From contig NC_079884.1 in assembly GCF_029227915.1 (NCBI RefSeq), positions 30,816,001-30,880,000 on the forward strand: a stretch of DNA of 64,000 bases, given 5' to 3'. The notes under the pieces were generated by a model. It saw only the letters and a program-made list of their open reading frames with translations, did no database searches and was not told the DNA's origin. This stretch comes from Hydractinia symbiolongicarpus. Taxonomy: Eukaryota; Cnidaria; Hydrozoa; Anthoathecata; Hydractiniidae. A program made the position numbers and the translations under genes. Shown here piece after piece: positions 23,747 to 37,158 of the stretch (its first letter is position 1; each line of letters starts with the position of its first letter).

Positions 23747-24600
23747 AAAATGTTTTCATTTTTGATGAGACGCTGAATAAAAGAAGTTTAATCGCCGTCA
23801 AACGAAAACCCGCGATTTCCCGTAAATCCCTGGCTTGGCCCGTATAGTCAAAAGTATACAAAGAAAGTACCCAGGGAGTAAACTCATTTCCCAAACGATT
23901 TTTTAAATGATTTTTTCACCACTAAAACGCATGAGACTTGTAGTTTTCAAAAGTGTTTTCATTTTTGATGACACGCTGAATAAAAAAAGTTTAATCGCCG
24001 GCAAATGAAAACCGCCATTTCACGTAAACCCCGGACTCGGCCCGTATAGTTAAAAGTATACAAAGAAAGTACCCAGGGAGTAAACTCATTTTCCGAACGA
24101 TTTTTCAAATTATTTCTGCACCACTAGAACAAATGAGACTTGTAGTTTTCAAAAATGTTTTCCATTTTAATGAGACGATTAATGAAAGAGGTTTAATCGC
24201 CGGCAAACGAAAATCCCCGATTTCCCGTAAATGCCGGGCTTGGCCCGTATAGTCGAATGTATACAAAGAAAGTACCCAGGGAGTAAACTCATTTCCCCAA
24301 CGATTTTTTAAATTATTTTTTCACCACTAAAACGCACGAGATTTGTAGTTTTCAAAAACGTTTTCAATTTTGATGAAACGCTTAATGAAAGGGGTTTAAT
24401 CGCCGGCAAACGAAAACCCGCGATTTCCCGTAAATCCCGGGCTTTGCCCGTATAGTCGAATGTGTACAAAGAAAGTACCCTGTGAGTAAACTCATTTTCA
24501 GAACGATTTTTTAAATTATTTTTTAACCACTAAAACGCATAAGACTTGTTGTTTTCAAAAATGTTTTCAATTTTGATGAGATGCTTAATGAAAGGGGTTT
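23747..24600. repeat. segment duplicated at 29,385-30,440, copy A
   Basis: Offset is 5,638 bp to about 24,440. Past that point it becomes 5,841 bp because the second copy holds one extra 203-bp monomer. Markers are ATGACACGCTGAATAAAAAAAG and the altered dyad GTTTTCCATTTTAATG (24,161 and 29,799). Confidence 0.8.
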
Positions 24601-26539
24601 AATCGCCGGCAAACGAAAACCCGCGATTTACCGTAAATCCCGGGCTTGGCCCGTATAGTCGAATGTGTACAAAGAAAGTACCCTGTGAGTAAACTCATTT
24701 TCAGAACGATTTTTTAAATTATTTTTTCACCACTAAAACGTATAAGACTTGTTGTTTTCAAAAATGTTTTCAATTTTAATGAGACGCTTAATGAAACGGG
24801 TTTAATCGCCGGCAAACGAAAACCCGCGATTTCCCGTAAATCCCGGGCTTGGCCCGTATAGTCGAATGTGTACAAAGAAAGTACCCTGTGAGTAAACTCA
24901 TTTTCAGAACGATTTTTTAAATTATTTTTTCACCACTAAAACGCATAAGACTTGTTGTTTTCAAAAATGTTTTCATTTTTGATGAGACGCCTAATGAAAG
25001 AGGTTTAATCTCCGGCAAACGAAAACCCGCGATTTCCCGTAAATCCCGGGCTTGGCCGTATAGTCGAAAGTATACAAAGAAAGTACCCAGGGAGTAAACT
25101 GATTTCCCGAACGATTTTTCAAATTACTTCTGCACCACTAGAACAAATGAGACTTGTAGTTTTCAAGAATGTTTTCATTTTTAATGAGACGCTTAATGAA
25201 ACAGGTTTAATCGCTGGCAAACGAAAACCCGCGATTTCCCGTAAATCCCGGACTCGGCCCGAATAGTCAAAAGTATACAAAGAAAGTACCCAGGGAGTAA
25301 ACTCATTTCCCGAACGATTTTTAAAATTATTTTTTCACCACTAAAACGTATGAGACTTGCAGTTTTCAGAAATGTTTTCATTTTTGATGAGACGCCTAAT
25401 GAATGTGGTTTAAACGCCGGCAAACGAAAACCCGCGATTTCCCGTAAATCCCGGGCTTGGCCCGTATAGTCGAATGTATACAAAGAAAGTACCCTGTGAG
25501 TAAACTCATTTAAAAAACGATTTTTTAAAATATCTTTTCACCACTAAGACGCATGAGACTTGTAGTTTTCAGAAATGTTTTCATATTTGATGAGACGCTT
25601 AATGAAAGGGGTTTAATCGCTGGCAAACGAAAACCCGCGATTTCCCGTAAATCCCGGGCTTGGCCCGTATAGTCGAATGTGTACAAAGAAAGTACCCTGT
25701 GAGTAAACTCATTTTCAGAACGATTTTTTAAATTATTTTTTCACCACTAAAACGCATAAGACCTGTTGTTTTCAAAAATGTTTTCATTTTTGATGAGACG
25801 CCTAATGAAAGAGGTTTAATCTCCGGCAAACAAAAACCCGCGATTTCATGTAAATCCTGGGCTTGGCCCGTATAGTCGAATGTATACAAAGAAAGTACCC
25901 TGTGAGTAAACTTCTTTACAAAACGATTTTTTAAAATATCTTTTCACTACTAAAACGCATGAGACTTGTAGTTTTCAGAAATGTTTTCATATTTGATGAG
26001 ACGCTTAATGAAAGTGGTTTAATCGCCGGCAAACGAAAACCCGCCATTTCCCGTAAACCTCGGACTCGGCCCGCATAGTCAAAAGTATACAAAGAAAGTA
26101 GCCAGGGAGTAAACGCATTTTCCGAACGATTTTTTAAATTATTTTTTCACCACTACAACGCATGAGACTTGTAGTTTTCAAAAATGTTTTCATTTTTGAT
26201 GAGACGCTGAATAAAAGAAGTTTAATCGCCGGCAAACGAAAACCGCAATTTCCCGTAAACCCTGGACTCGTCCCGTATAGTCGAATGTATACAAAGTAAG
26301 TACCCAGGGAGTAAACTCATTTCCCCAACGATTTTTTAAATTATTTTTTCACCACTAAAACGCACGAGATTTGTAGTTTTCAAAAATGTTTTCAATTTTG
26401 ATGAGACGCTTAATGAAAGGGGTTTAATCGCCGGCAAACGAAAACCCGCGATTTCCCGTAAATCCCGGGCTTGGCCCGTATAGTCGAATGTGTACAAAGA
26501 AAGTACCCTGTGAGTAAACTCATTTTCAGAACGACTTTT

Positions 26540-28286
26540 TAAATTATTTTTTCACCACTAAAACGCATAAGACTTGTTGTTTTCAAAAATGTTTTCATTT
26601 TTGATGAGACGCCTAATGAAAGAGGTTTAATCTCCGGCAAACGAAAACCCGCGATTTCCCGTAAATCCCGGGCGTGGCCCGTATAGTCGAAAGTATACAA
26701 AGAAAGTACCCAGGGAGTAAACTGATTTCCCGAACGATTTTTCAAATTACTTCTGCACCACTAGAACAAATGAGACTTGTAGTTTTCAAGAATGTTTTCA
26801 TTTTTAATGAGACGCTTAATGAAACAGGTTTACTCGCCGGCAAACGAAAACCCGCGATTTCCCGTAAATCCCGGACTCGGCCTGTATAGTCGAATGTATA
26901 CAAAGAAAGTACCCTGTGAGTAAACTCTTTTCCAAAACGATTTTTTAAAATATCTTTTCACCACTAAAACGCATGAGACTTGTAGTTTTCAGAAATGTTT
27001 TCATATTTGATGAGACGCTTAATGAAAGTGGTTTAATCGCCGCAAACGAAAACCCGCGATTTCCCGTAAATCCCGGGCTTGGCCCGTATAGTCGAATGTA
27101 TAAAAAGAAAGTACCCTGTGAGTAAACTCATTTTCAAAACGATTTTTTAAATTATCTTTTCACCACTAAAACGCATGAGACTTGTAGTTTTCAAAAATGT
27201 TTTCATTTTTGATGAGACGCTGAATAAAAGAAGTTTAATCGCCGGCAAACGAAAACCCGCCATTTCCCGTAAACCCCGAACTCGGCCCGCATAGTCAAAA
27301 GTATACAAAGAAAGTAGCCAGGGAGTAAACGCATTTTCCGAACGATTTTTTAAATTATTTTGTCACCACTACAACGCATGAGACTTGTAGTTTTCAAAAA
27401 TGTTTTCATTTTTGACGAGACGCTGAATAAAAGAAGTTTAATCGCCGGCAAACGAAATCCGCCATTTCCCGTAAACCCTGGACTCGGCCCGTATAGTCAA
27501 AAGTATACAAAGAAAGTACCCAGGGAGTAAACTCATTTTCCAAACGATTTTTCAAATTATTTCTGTACCACTAGAACAAATGAGACTGAATAAAAGAAGT
27601 TTAATCCCTGGCAAACGAAAACCGCCATTTCCCGTAAACCCCGGACTCGGCCCGTATAGTCAAAAGAATACAAAGAAAGTACCCAGGAAGTAAACTCATT
27701 TCCCGAACGATTTTTTAAATTATTTTTTCACCACTACAACGCATGAGACTTGTAGTTTTCAAAAATGTTTTCATTTTTGATGAGACGCTGAATAAAAGAA
27801 GTTTAATTGCCGGCAAACGAAAACCCCCCATTTCCCGTAAACCACGGACTCGGCCCGTATAGTCAAAAGTATACAAAGAAAGTACCCAGGGAGTAAACTC
27901 ATTTTCCGAACGATTTTTTAAATTATTTTTTCACCACTACAACGCATGAGACTTGTAGTTCTAAAACCGTTTTCATTTTTGATGAGACGCTGAATAAAAG
28001 AAGTTTAATCGCCGGCAAACGAAAACCCGCGATTTCCCGTAACTCCCGGGCTTGGCCTGTATAGTCAAAAGTATACAAGGAAAGTACCCAGGGAGTAAAC
28101 TCATTTCCCGAACGATTTTTTAAATTATTTTTTCACCACTAAAACGCATGAGACTTGTAGTTTTCAGAAATGTTTTCATTTTTGATGAGACGCTTAATGA
28201 AAGTGGTTTAATCGTCGGCAAACTAAAACCCGCGATTTCCCGTAAATCCCGGGCTTGGCCTGTATAGTCGAATGTATACAAAGAAA
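26540..28286. repeat. 1.75-kb duplication, copy A
   Basis: Matches 30,556-32,302 at a constant 4,016-bp offset, including GGGCGTGGCCCG, GTATAAAAAGAAAG and the 163-bp monomer at 27,486. The left edge lies between CAGAACGAC and CACCACTAAAACGC. The right edge is at 28,287, where AAAGAAAGTACC becomes AAAGAAACTACC. Confidence 0.88.
27486..27648 (+). repeat. 163-bp truncated monomer lacking the central dyad
   Basis: ACTAGAACAAATGAGAC joins directly to TGAATAAAAGAAG near 27,586. About 39 bases are missing, from TTGTAGTTTTC through the dyad to GATGAGACGC. The deletion lies between two copies of ATGAGAC. It is independent of the 60-bp deletion in zone 1 because both breakpoints differ. Confidence 0.88.
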
Positions 28287-28329
28287 GTACCCAGGGAGTA
28301 AACTCATTTTCCGAACGATTTTTTAAATT

Positions 28330-29262
28330 ATTTTTTCACCACTACAACGCATGAGACTTGTAGTTTTCAAAAACGTTTTCATTTTTGATGAGACGCTGAA
28401 TAAAAGAAGTTTAATCGCTGGCAAACGAAAACCCGCCATTTCCCGTAAACCCCGGACTCGGCCCGTATAGTCAAAAGTATACAAAGAAAGTACCCAGGGA
28501 GTAAACTCATTTTCCGAACGATTTTTTAAATTATTTTTTCACCACTACAACGCATGAAACTCGTAGTTTGCAAAAATGTTTTCATTTTTGATGAGACGCT
28601 GAATAAAAGAAGTTTAATCGCCGGCAAACGAAAACCTGCGATTTCCCGTAAATCCCGGACTCGGCCCGTATAATCGAAAGTATACAAAGAAAGTACCCAG
28701 AGAGTAAACTCATTTCCCTAACGATTTTTTAAATTATTTTTTCACCACTAAAACGCATGAGACTTGTAGTTTTCAGAAATGGTTTCATTTTTGATGAGAC
28801 GCTTAATGAAAGTGGTTTAATCGCCGGCAAACGAAAACCCGCGATTTCGCGTAAATCCCGGGCTTGGCCTGTATAGTCGAATGTATACAAAGAAAGTACC
28901 CTGTGAGTAAACTCATTTCCGAAACGATTTTTTAAATTATCTTTTCTTCAATAAAACGCATGAGACTTGTAGTTTTAAAAAATGTTTTCATTTTTGATGA
29001 GACGCTGAATAAAAGAAGTTTAATGGCCTGCAAACCAAAATCCGCCATTTCCCGTAAACCCCGGACTCGGCCCGTGTAGTCAAAAGTATTCAAAGAAACT
29101 ACCCTGTGAGTAAACTCATTTCTAAAACGATTTTTTAAATTATCTTTTCACCACTAAAACGCATGAGACTTGCAGTTTTCAAAAATGTTTTCATTTTTGA
29201 TGAGACGCTGAATAAAAGAAGTTTAATCGCCGGCAAACGAAAACCCGTCATTTCCCGTAAAT
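28330..29262. repeat. segment duplicated at 32,954-33,886, copy A
   Basis: Offset is 4,624 bp. Markers are CGCATGAAACTCGTAG (28,551 and 33,175) and TAATGGCCTGCAAACC (29,021 and 33,645). The next stretch (29,262-29,390) matches about 34,290-34,420 at 5,028 bp, so two monomers were added between in the second copy. Confidence 0.78.
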
Positions 29263-29384
29263 CCCGGACTCGGCCCGTATAGTCAAAAGTATACAAAGAA
29301 AGTACCCAGGGAGTAACCTCATTTTCCGAACGGTTTTTTAAATTATTTTTTCACCACTACAACGCACGAGACTTGTGGTTTTTA

Positions 29385-30440
29385 AAAATGTTTTCATTTT
29401 TGATGAGACGCTGAATAAAAGAAGTTTAATCGCCGTCAAACGAAAACCCGCGATTTCCCGTAAATCCCTGGCTTGGCCCGTATAGTCAAAAGTATACAAA
29501 GAAAGTACCCAGGGAGTAAACTCATTTCCCAAACGATTTTTTAAATTATTTTTTCACCACTAAAACGCATGAGACTTGTAGTTTTCAAAAGTGTTTTCAT
29601 TTTTGATGACACGCTGAATAAAAAAAGTTTAATCGCCGGCAAATGAAAACCGCCATTTCCCGTAAACCCCGGACTCGGCCCGTATAGTTAAAAGTATACA
29701 AAGAAAGTACCCAGGGAGTAAACTCATTTCCCGAACGATTTTTCAAATTATTTCTGCACCACTAGAACAAATGAGACTTGTAGTTTTCAAAAATGTTTTC
29801 CATTTTAATGAGACGATTAATGAAAGAGGTTTAATCGCCGGCAAACGAAAATCCCCGATTTCCCGTAAATGCCGGGCTTGGCCCGTATAGTCGAATGTAT
29901 ACAAAGAAAGTACCCAGGGAGTAAACTCATTTCCCCAACGATTTTTTAAATTATTTTTTCACCACTAAAACGCACGAGATTTGTAGTTTTCAAAAACGTT
30001 TTCAATTTTGATGAAACGCTTAATGAAAGGGGTTTAATCGCCGGCAAACGAAAACCCGCGATTTCCCGTAAATCCCGGGCTTGGCCCGTATAGTCGAATG
30101 TGTACAAAGAAAGTACCCTGTGAGTAAACTCATTTTCAGAACGATTTTTTAAATTATTTTTTCACCACTAAAACGCATAAGACCTGTTGTTTTCAAAAAT
30201 GTTTTCATTTTTGATGAGACGCCTAATGAAAGAGGTTTAATCTCCGGCAAACGAAAACCCGCGATTTCCCGTAAATCCCGGGCTTTGCCCGTATAGTCGA
30301 ATGTGTACAAAGAAAGTACCCTGTGAGTAAACTCATTTTCAGAACGATTTTTTAAATTATTTTTTAACCACTAAAACGCATAAGACTTGTTGTTTTCAAA
30401 AATGTTTTCAATTTTGATGAGATGCTTAATGAAAGGGGTT
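29385..30440. repeat. segment duplicated from 23,747-24,600, copy B with one extra monomer
   Basis: Carries the same private variants. The inserted monomer near 30,080-30,285 includes AAGACCTGTTG and GGTTTAATCTCCGG. Those variants are also found near 25.7-25.8 kb, so the insert itself came from another array position. Confidence 0.75.
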
Positions 30441-30555
30441 TAATCGCCGGCAAACGAAAACCCGCGATTTCCCGTAAATCCCGGACTCGGCCCGAATAGT
30501 CAAAAGTATACAAAGAAAGTACCCAGGGAGTAAACTCATTTCCCGAACGATTTTT

Positions 30556-32302
30556 AAAATTATTTTTTCACCACTAAAACGCATAAGACTTGTTGTTTTC
30601 AAAAATGTTTTCATTTTTGATGAGACGCCTAATGAAAGAGGTTTAATCTCCGGCAAACGAAAACCCGCGATTTCCCGTAAATCCCGGGCGTGGCCCGTAT
30701 AGTCGAAAGTATACAAAGAAAGTACCCAGGGAGTAAACTGATTTCCCGAACGATTTTTCAAATTACTTCTGCACCACTAGAACAAATGAGACTTGTAGTT
30801 TTCAAGAATGTTTTCATTTTTAATGAGACGCTTAATGAAACAGGTTTACTCGCCGGCAAACGAAAACCCGCGATTTCCCGTAAATCCCGGACTCGGCCTG
30901 TATAGTCGAATGTATACAAAGAAAGTACCCTGTGAGTAAACTCTTTTCCAAAACGATTTTTTAAAATATCTTTTCACCACTAAAACGCATGAGACTTGTA
31001 GTTTTCAGAAATGTTTTCATATTTGATGAGACGCTTAATGAAAGTGGTTTAATCGCCGCAAACGAAAACCCGCGATTTCCCGTAAATCCCGGGCTTGGCC
31101 CGTATAGTCGAATGTATAAAAAGAAAGTACCCTGTGAGTAAACTCATTTTCAAAACGATTTTTTAAATTATCTTTTCACCACTAAAACGCATGAGACTTG
31201 TAGTTTTCAAAAATGTTTTCATTTTTGATGAGACGCTGAATAAAAGAAGTTTAATCGCCGGCAAACGAAAACCCGCCATTTCCCGTAAACCCCGGACTCG
31301 GCCCGCATAGTCAAAAGTATACAAAGAAAGTAGCCAGGGAGTAAACGCATTTTCCGAACGATTTTTTAAATTATTTTTTCACCACTACAACGCATGAGAT
31401 TTGTAGTTTTCAAAAATGTTTTCATTTTTGACGAGACGCTGAATAAAAGAAGTTTAATCGCCGGCAAACGAAATCCGCCATTTCCCGTAAACCCTGGACT
31501 CGGCCCGTATAGTCAAAAGTATACAAAGAAAGTACCCAGGGAGTAAACTCATTTTCCAAACGATTTTTCAAATTATTTCTGTACCACTAGAACAAATGAG
31601 ACTGAATAAAAGAAGTTTAATCCCTGGCAAACGAAAACCGCCATTTCCCGTAAACCCCGGACTCGGCCCGTATAGTCAAAAGAATACAAAGAAAGTACCC
31701 AGGAAGTAAACTCATTTCCCGAACGATTTTTTAAATTATTTTTTCACCCCTACAACGCATGAGACTTGTAGTTTTCAAAAATGTTTTCATTTTTGATGAG
31801 ACGCTGAATAAAAGAAGTTTAATTGCCGGCAAACGAAAACCCCCCATTTCCCGTAAACCACGGACTCGGCCCGTATAGTCAAAAGTATACAAAGAAAGTA
31901 CCCAGGGAGTAAACTCATTTTCCGAACGATTTTTTAAATTATTTTTTCACCACTACAACGCATGAGACTTGTAGTTCTAAAACCGTTTTCATTTTTGATG
32001 AGACGCTGAATAAAAGAAGTTTAATCGCCGGCAAACGAAAACCCGCGATTTCCCGTAACTCCCGGGCTTGGCCTGTATAGTCAAAAGTATACAAAGAAAG
32101 TACCCAGGGAGTAAACTCATTTCCCGAACGATTTTTTAAATTATTTTTTCACCACTAAAACGCATGAGACTTGTAGTTTTCAGAAATGTTTTCATTTTTG
32201 ATGAGACGCTTAATGAAAGTGGTTTAATCGTCGGCAAACTAAAACCCGCGATTTCCCGTAAATCCCGGGCTTGGCCTGTATAGTCGAATGTATACAAAGA
32301 AA
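30556..32302. repeat. 1.75-kb duplication, copy B
   Basis: Second copy of 26,540-28,286 with a handful of substitutions (for example CACCCCTACAACG near 31,750). Its right edge joins sequence related to 29.1 kb, so the copy ends at a mosaic junction. Confidence 0.88.
31502..31664 (+). repeat. 163-bp truncated monomer lacking the central dyad, second copy
   Basis: Same junction, near 31,602, carried along by the 4,016-bp-offset duplication rather than formed again. Confidence 0.88.
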
Positions 32303-32539
32303 CTACCCTGTGAGTAAACTCATTTCTAAAACGATTTTTTAAATTATCTTTTCACCATTAAAACGCATGAGACTTGCAGTTTTCAAAAATGTTTTTATTT
32401 TTGATGAGACGCTGAATAAAAGAAGTTTAATCGCCGGCAAACGAAAACCGCCATTTCCAGTAAACCCCGGACTCGGCCCGTATAGTCAAAAGTATACAAA
32501 GAAAGTACCCAGGGAGTAAACTCATTTTCCGAACGATTT

Positions 32540-33351
32540 TTTAAATTATTTTTTCACCACTACAACGCATGAGACTTGTAGTTTTCAAAAACGTTTTCAT
32601 TTTTGATGAGACGCTGAATAAAAGAAGTTTAATCGCTGGCAAACGAAAACCCGCCATTTCCCGTAAACCCCGGACTCGGCCCGTATAGTCAAAAGTATAC
32701 AAAGAAAGTACCCAGGGAGTAAACTCATTTTCCGAACGATTTTTTAAATTATTTTTTCACCACTACAACGCATGAAACTCGTAGTTTGCAAAAATGTTTT
32801 CATTTTTGATGAGACGCTGAATAAAAGAAGTTTAATCGCCGGCAAACGAAAACCTGCGATTTCCCGTAAATCCCGGACTCGGCCCGTATAATCGAAAGTA
32901 TACAAAGAAAGTACCCAGAGAGTAAACTCATTTCCCTAACGATTTTTTAAATTATTTTTTCACCACTACAACGCATGAGACTTGTAGTTTTCAAAAACGT
33001 TTTCATTTTTGATGAGACGCTGAATAAAAGAAGTTTAATCGCTGGCAAACGAAAACCCGCCATTTCCCGTAAACCCCGGACTCGGCCCGTATAGTCAAAA
33101 GTATACAAAGAAAGTACCCAGGGAGTAAACTCATTTTCCGAACGATTTTTTAAATTATTTTTTCACCACTACAACGCATGAAACTCGTAGTTTGCAAAAA
33201 TGTTTTCATTTTTGATGAGACGCTGAATAAAAGAAGTTTAATCGCCGGCAAACGAAAACCTGCGATTTCCCGTAAATCCCGGACTCGGCCCGTATAATCG
33301 AAAGTATACAAAGAAAGTACCCAGAGAGTAAACTCATTTCCCTAACGATTT
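32540..33351. repeat. tandem dimer duplication (406 bp)
   Basis: The pair of monomers carrying CAAAAACG and then CGCATGAAACTCGTAGTTTGC occurs twice in succession. CGCATGAAAC falls at 32,769 and 33,175. The match ends where ACTACAACGC becomes ACTAAAACGC near 33,371. Confidence 0.82.
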
Positions 33352-34722
33352 TTTAAATTATTTTTTCACCACTAAAACGCATGAGACTTGTAGTTTTCAG
33401 AAATGGTTTCATTTTTGATGAGACGCTTAATGAAAGTGGTTTAATTGCCGGCAAACGAAAACCCGCGATTTCGCGTAAATCCCGGGCTTGGCCTGTATAG
33501 TCGAATGTATACAAAGAAAGTACCCTGTGAGTAAACTCATTTCCGAAACGATTTTTTAAATTATCTTTTCTTCAATAAAACGCATGAGACTTGTAGTTTT
33601 AAAAAATGTTTTCATTTTTGATGAGACGCTGAATAAAAGAAGTTTAATGGCCTGCAAACCAAAATCCGCCATTTCCCGTAAACCCCGGACTCGGCCCGTG
33701 TAGTCAAAAGTATTCAAAGAAACTACCCTGTGAGTAAACTCATTTCTAAAACGATTTTTTAAATTATCTTTTCACCACTAAAACGCATGAGACTTGCAGT
33801 TTTCAAAAATGTTTTCATTTTTGATGAGACGCTGAATAAAAGAAGTTTAATCGCCGGCAAACGAAAACCCGTCATTTCCCGTAAACCCCGGACACGGCCC
33901 GTATAGTCAAAAGTATACAAAGAAAGTACCCAGGGAGTAAACGCATTTTCCGAACGATTTTTTAAATTATTTTTTCACCACTACAACGCATGAGACTTGT
34001 AGTTTTCAAAAATGTTTTCATTTTTGATGAGACGCTGAATAAAAGAAGTTTAATCGCCGGCAAACGAAAACCGCCATTCCCCGTAAACCCTGGACTCGGC
34101 CCGTATAGTCAAAGGTATACAAAGAAAGTACCCAGGGAGTAAACTCATTTTCCGAACGATTTTTTAAATTATTTTTTCACCACTACAACGCATGAGACTT
34201 GTAGTTTTCAAAAATGTTTTCATTTTTGATGAGACGCTGAATAAAAGAAGTTTAATCGCCGGCAAACGAAAACCGCCATTTCCCGTAAATCCCGGACTCG
34301 GCCCGTATAGTCAAAAGTATACAAAGAAAGTACCCAGGGAGTAACCTCATTTTCCGAACGGTTTTTTAAATTATTTTTTCACCACTACAACGCACGAGAC
34401 TTGTGGTTTTTAAAAATGTTTTCATTTTTGATGAGACGCTGAATAAAAGAAGTTTAATCGCCGGCAATTGAAAACCCGCGATTTCCCGTAAATCCCGGAC
34501 TCGGCCCGTATAGTCAAAAGTATACAAAAAAAGTACGCAGGAAGTAAACTCATTTCCCGAACGATTTTTTAAATTATTTTTTCACCACTACAACGCATGA
34601 GACTTGTAGTTTTTAAAAATGTTTTCATTTTTGATGAGACGCTGAATAAAAGAAGTTTAATCGCCGGCAAACGAAAACCGCCATTTCCCGTAAACCCCGG
34701 ACTCGGCCCGTATAGTCAAAAG

Positions 34723-35615
34723 TATACAAAGAAAGTACCCAGGAAGTAAACTCATTTCCCGAACGATTTTTTAAATTATTTTTTCACCACTACAACGCAT
34801 GAGACTTGTAGTTTTCAAAAATGTTTTCATTTTTGATGAGACGCTGAATAAAAGAAGTTTAATTGCCGGCAAACGAAAACACCCCATTTCCCGTAAACCC
34901 CGGACTCGGCCCGTATAGTCAAAAGTATACAAAGAAAGTACCCAGGGAGTAAACTCATTTTCCGAACGATTTTTTAAATTATTTTTTCACCACTACAACG
35001 CATGAGAGTTGTAGTTCTCAAAACCGTTTTCATTTTTGATGAGACGCTGAATAAAAGAAGTTTAATCGCCGGCAAACGAAAACCCGCGATTTCCCGTAAC
35101 TCCCGGGCTTGGCCTGTATAGTCAAAAGTATACAAAGAAAGTACCCAGGCAGTAAACTCATTTCCCGAACGATTTTTTAAATGATTTTTTCACCACTAAA
35201 ACGCATGAGACTTGTAGTTTTCAGAAATGTTTTCATTTTTGATGAGACGCTTAATGACAGTGGTTTAATCGTCGGCAAACTAAAACCCGCGATTTCCCGT
35301 AAATCCCGGGCTTGGCCTGTATAGTCGAATGTATACAAAGAAACTACCCTGTGAGTAAACTCATTTCTAAAACGATTTTTTAAATTATCTTTTCACCACT
35401 AAAACGCATGAGACTTGCAGTTTTCAAAAATGTTTTCATTTTTGATGAGACGCTGAATAAAAGAAGTTTAATCGCCGGCAAACAAAAACGGCCATTTCCA
35501 GTAAACCCCGGACTCGGCCCGTATAGTCAAAAGTATACAAAGAAAGTACCCAGGGAGCAAACTCATTTTCCGAACGATTTTTTAAATTATTTTTTCACCA
35601 CTACAACGCATGAGA
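34723..35615. repeat. copy of 31,683-32,574 (offset ~3,040 bp)
   Basis: Shares GTAGTTCTMAAACCG (31,971 and 35,011), GTCGGCAAACTAAAACC and AAAGAAACTACC. It ends at 35,616, where ACTCGTAGTTTGC begins. Confidence 0.75.
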
Positions 35616-36154
35616 CTCGTAGTTTGCAAAAATGTTTTCATTTTTGATGAGACGCTGAATAAAAGAAGTTTAATCGCCGGCAAACGAAAACCTGCGATTT
35701 CCCGTAAATCCCGGACTCGGCCCGTATAATCGAAAGTATACAAAGAAAGTACCCAGAGAGTAAACTCATTTCCCGAACGATTTTTTAAATTATTTTTTCA
35801 CCACTAAAACGCATGAGACTTGTAGTTTTCAGAAATGGTTTCATTTTTGATGAGACGCTTAATGAAAGTGGTTTAATCGCCGGCAAACGAAAACCCGCGA
35901 TTTCGCGTAAATCCCGGGCTTGGCCTGTATAGTCGAATGTATACAAAGAAAGTACCCTGTGAGTAAACTCATTTCCGAAACGATTTTTTAAATTATCTTT
36001 TCTTCAATAAAACGCATGAGACTTGTAGTTTTCAAAAATGTTTTCATTTTTGATGAGACGCTGAATAAAAGAAGTTTAATGGCCTGCAAACCAAAATCCG
36101 CCATTTCCCGTAAACCCCGGACTCGGCCCGTGTAGTCAAAAGTATTCAAAGAAA
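35616..36154. repeat. copy of 33,184-33,722 (offset 2,432 bp)
   Basis: Directly continues the previous block but from a different source, which gives a clean mosaic junction. It contains the third copy of TAATGGCCTGCAAACC at 36,077 and ends at 36,155, where AAAGTACTC replaces AACTACC. Confidence 0.75.
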
Positions 36155-37158
36155 GTACTCAGGGAGTAAACTCATTTTCCGAACGAATTTTTATATTATT
36201 TTTTTACCACTGAAACGCATGAGACTTGTAGTTTTCGGAAATGTTTTCATTTTTGATGAGACGCTTAATGAAAGTGGTTTAATCGCCGGCAAACGAAAAT
36301 CCGCGATTTCCCGTAAATCCTGGGCTTGGCCTGTATAGTCGAATGTATACAAAGAAAGTACCCTGTGTGTAAACTCATTTCCGAAACGATTTTTTATATT
36401 ATCTTTTCACCACTACAACGCATGAGACTTGTAGTTTTCAAACATGTTTTCATTTTTGATGGGACGCTGAATAAAAGACGTTTAATCGCCGGCCAACGAA
36501 AACCCGCCATTTCACGTAAACCCCGGACTCGGCCCGTATAGTCAAAAGTATACAAAGAAAGTACCCAGGGAGTAAACTCATTTTCCGAACGATTTTTTAA
36601 ATAATTTTTTCACCACTACAACGCATGAGACTTGTAGTTCTCAAAACCGTTTTCATTTTTGATGAGACGCTGAATAAAAGAAGTTTAATCGCCGGCAAGC
36701 GAAAACCCGCGATTTCCTGTAAATCCCGGGCTTGGCCTGTATAGTCAAAAGTATACAAAGAAAATACCCAGGGAGTAAAATCATTTCCCGAACGATTTTT
36801 TAAATTATTTTTTCACCACTAAAACGCATGAGACTTGTAGTTTTCAGAAATGTTTTCATTTTTGATGAGACGCTTAATGAAAGTGGTTTAATCGTCGGCA
36901 AACTAAAACCCGCGATTTCCCGTAAATCCCGGGCTTGGCCTGTATAGTCGAATGTATACAAAGAAAGTACCCTGTGAGTAAACTCATTTCCAAAACGATT
37001 TTTTAAATTATCTTTTCACCACTAAAACGCATGAGACTTGTAGTTTTCAAAAATGTTTTTATTTTTGATGAGACGCTGAATAAAAGAAGTTTAATCGCCG
37101 GCAAACGAAAACCTGCCATTTCCCGTAAACCGCGGACTCCGCCCGTATAGTCAAAAGT

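Larger units (their letters stand above)
22871..37158. repeat. zone 3: mosaic monomers with dispersed duplications
   Basis: About 70 units. The form CGCCATTTCCCGTAAACCCCGG with ACTCGG at the junction and the ACTACAACGC variant become common here. The CTAGAACAAATGAG variant persists until about 31.6 kb and then stops. A fragment of the preceding 10-unit repeat recurs near 25,080-25,490 (offset 2,635 bp from 22,45-22,85 kb). Larger duplications are listed separately. No unique sequence was seen. Confidence 0.8.
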
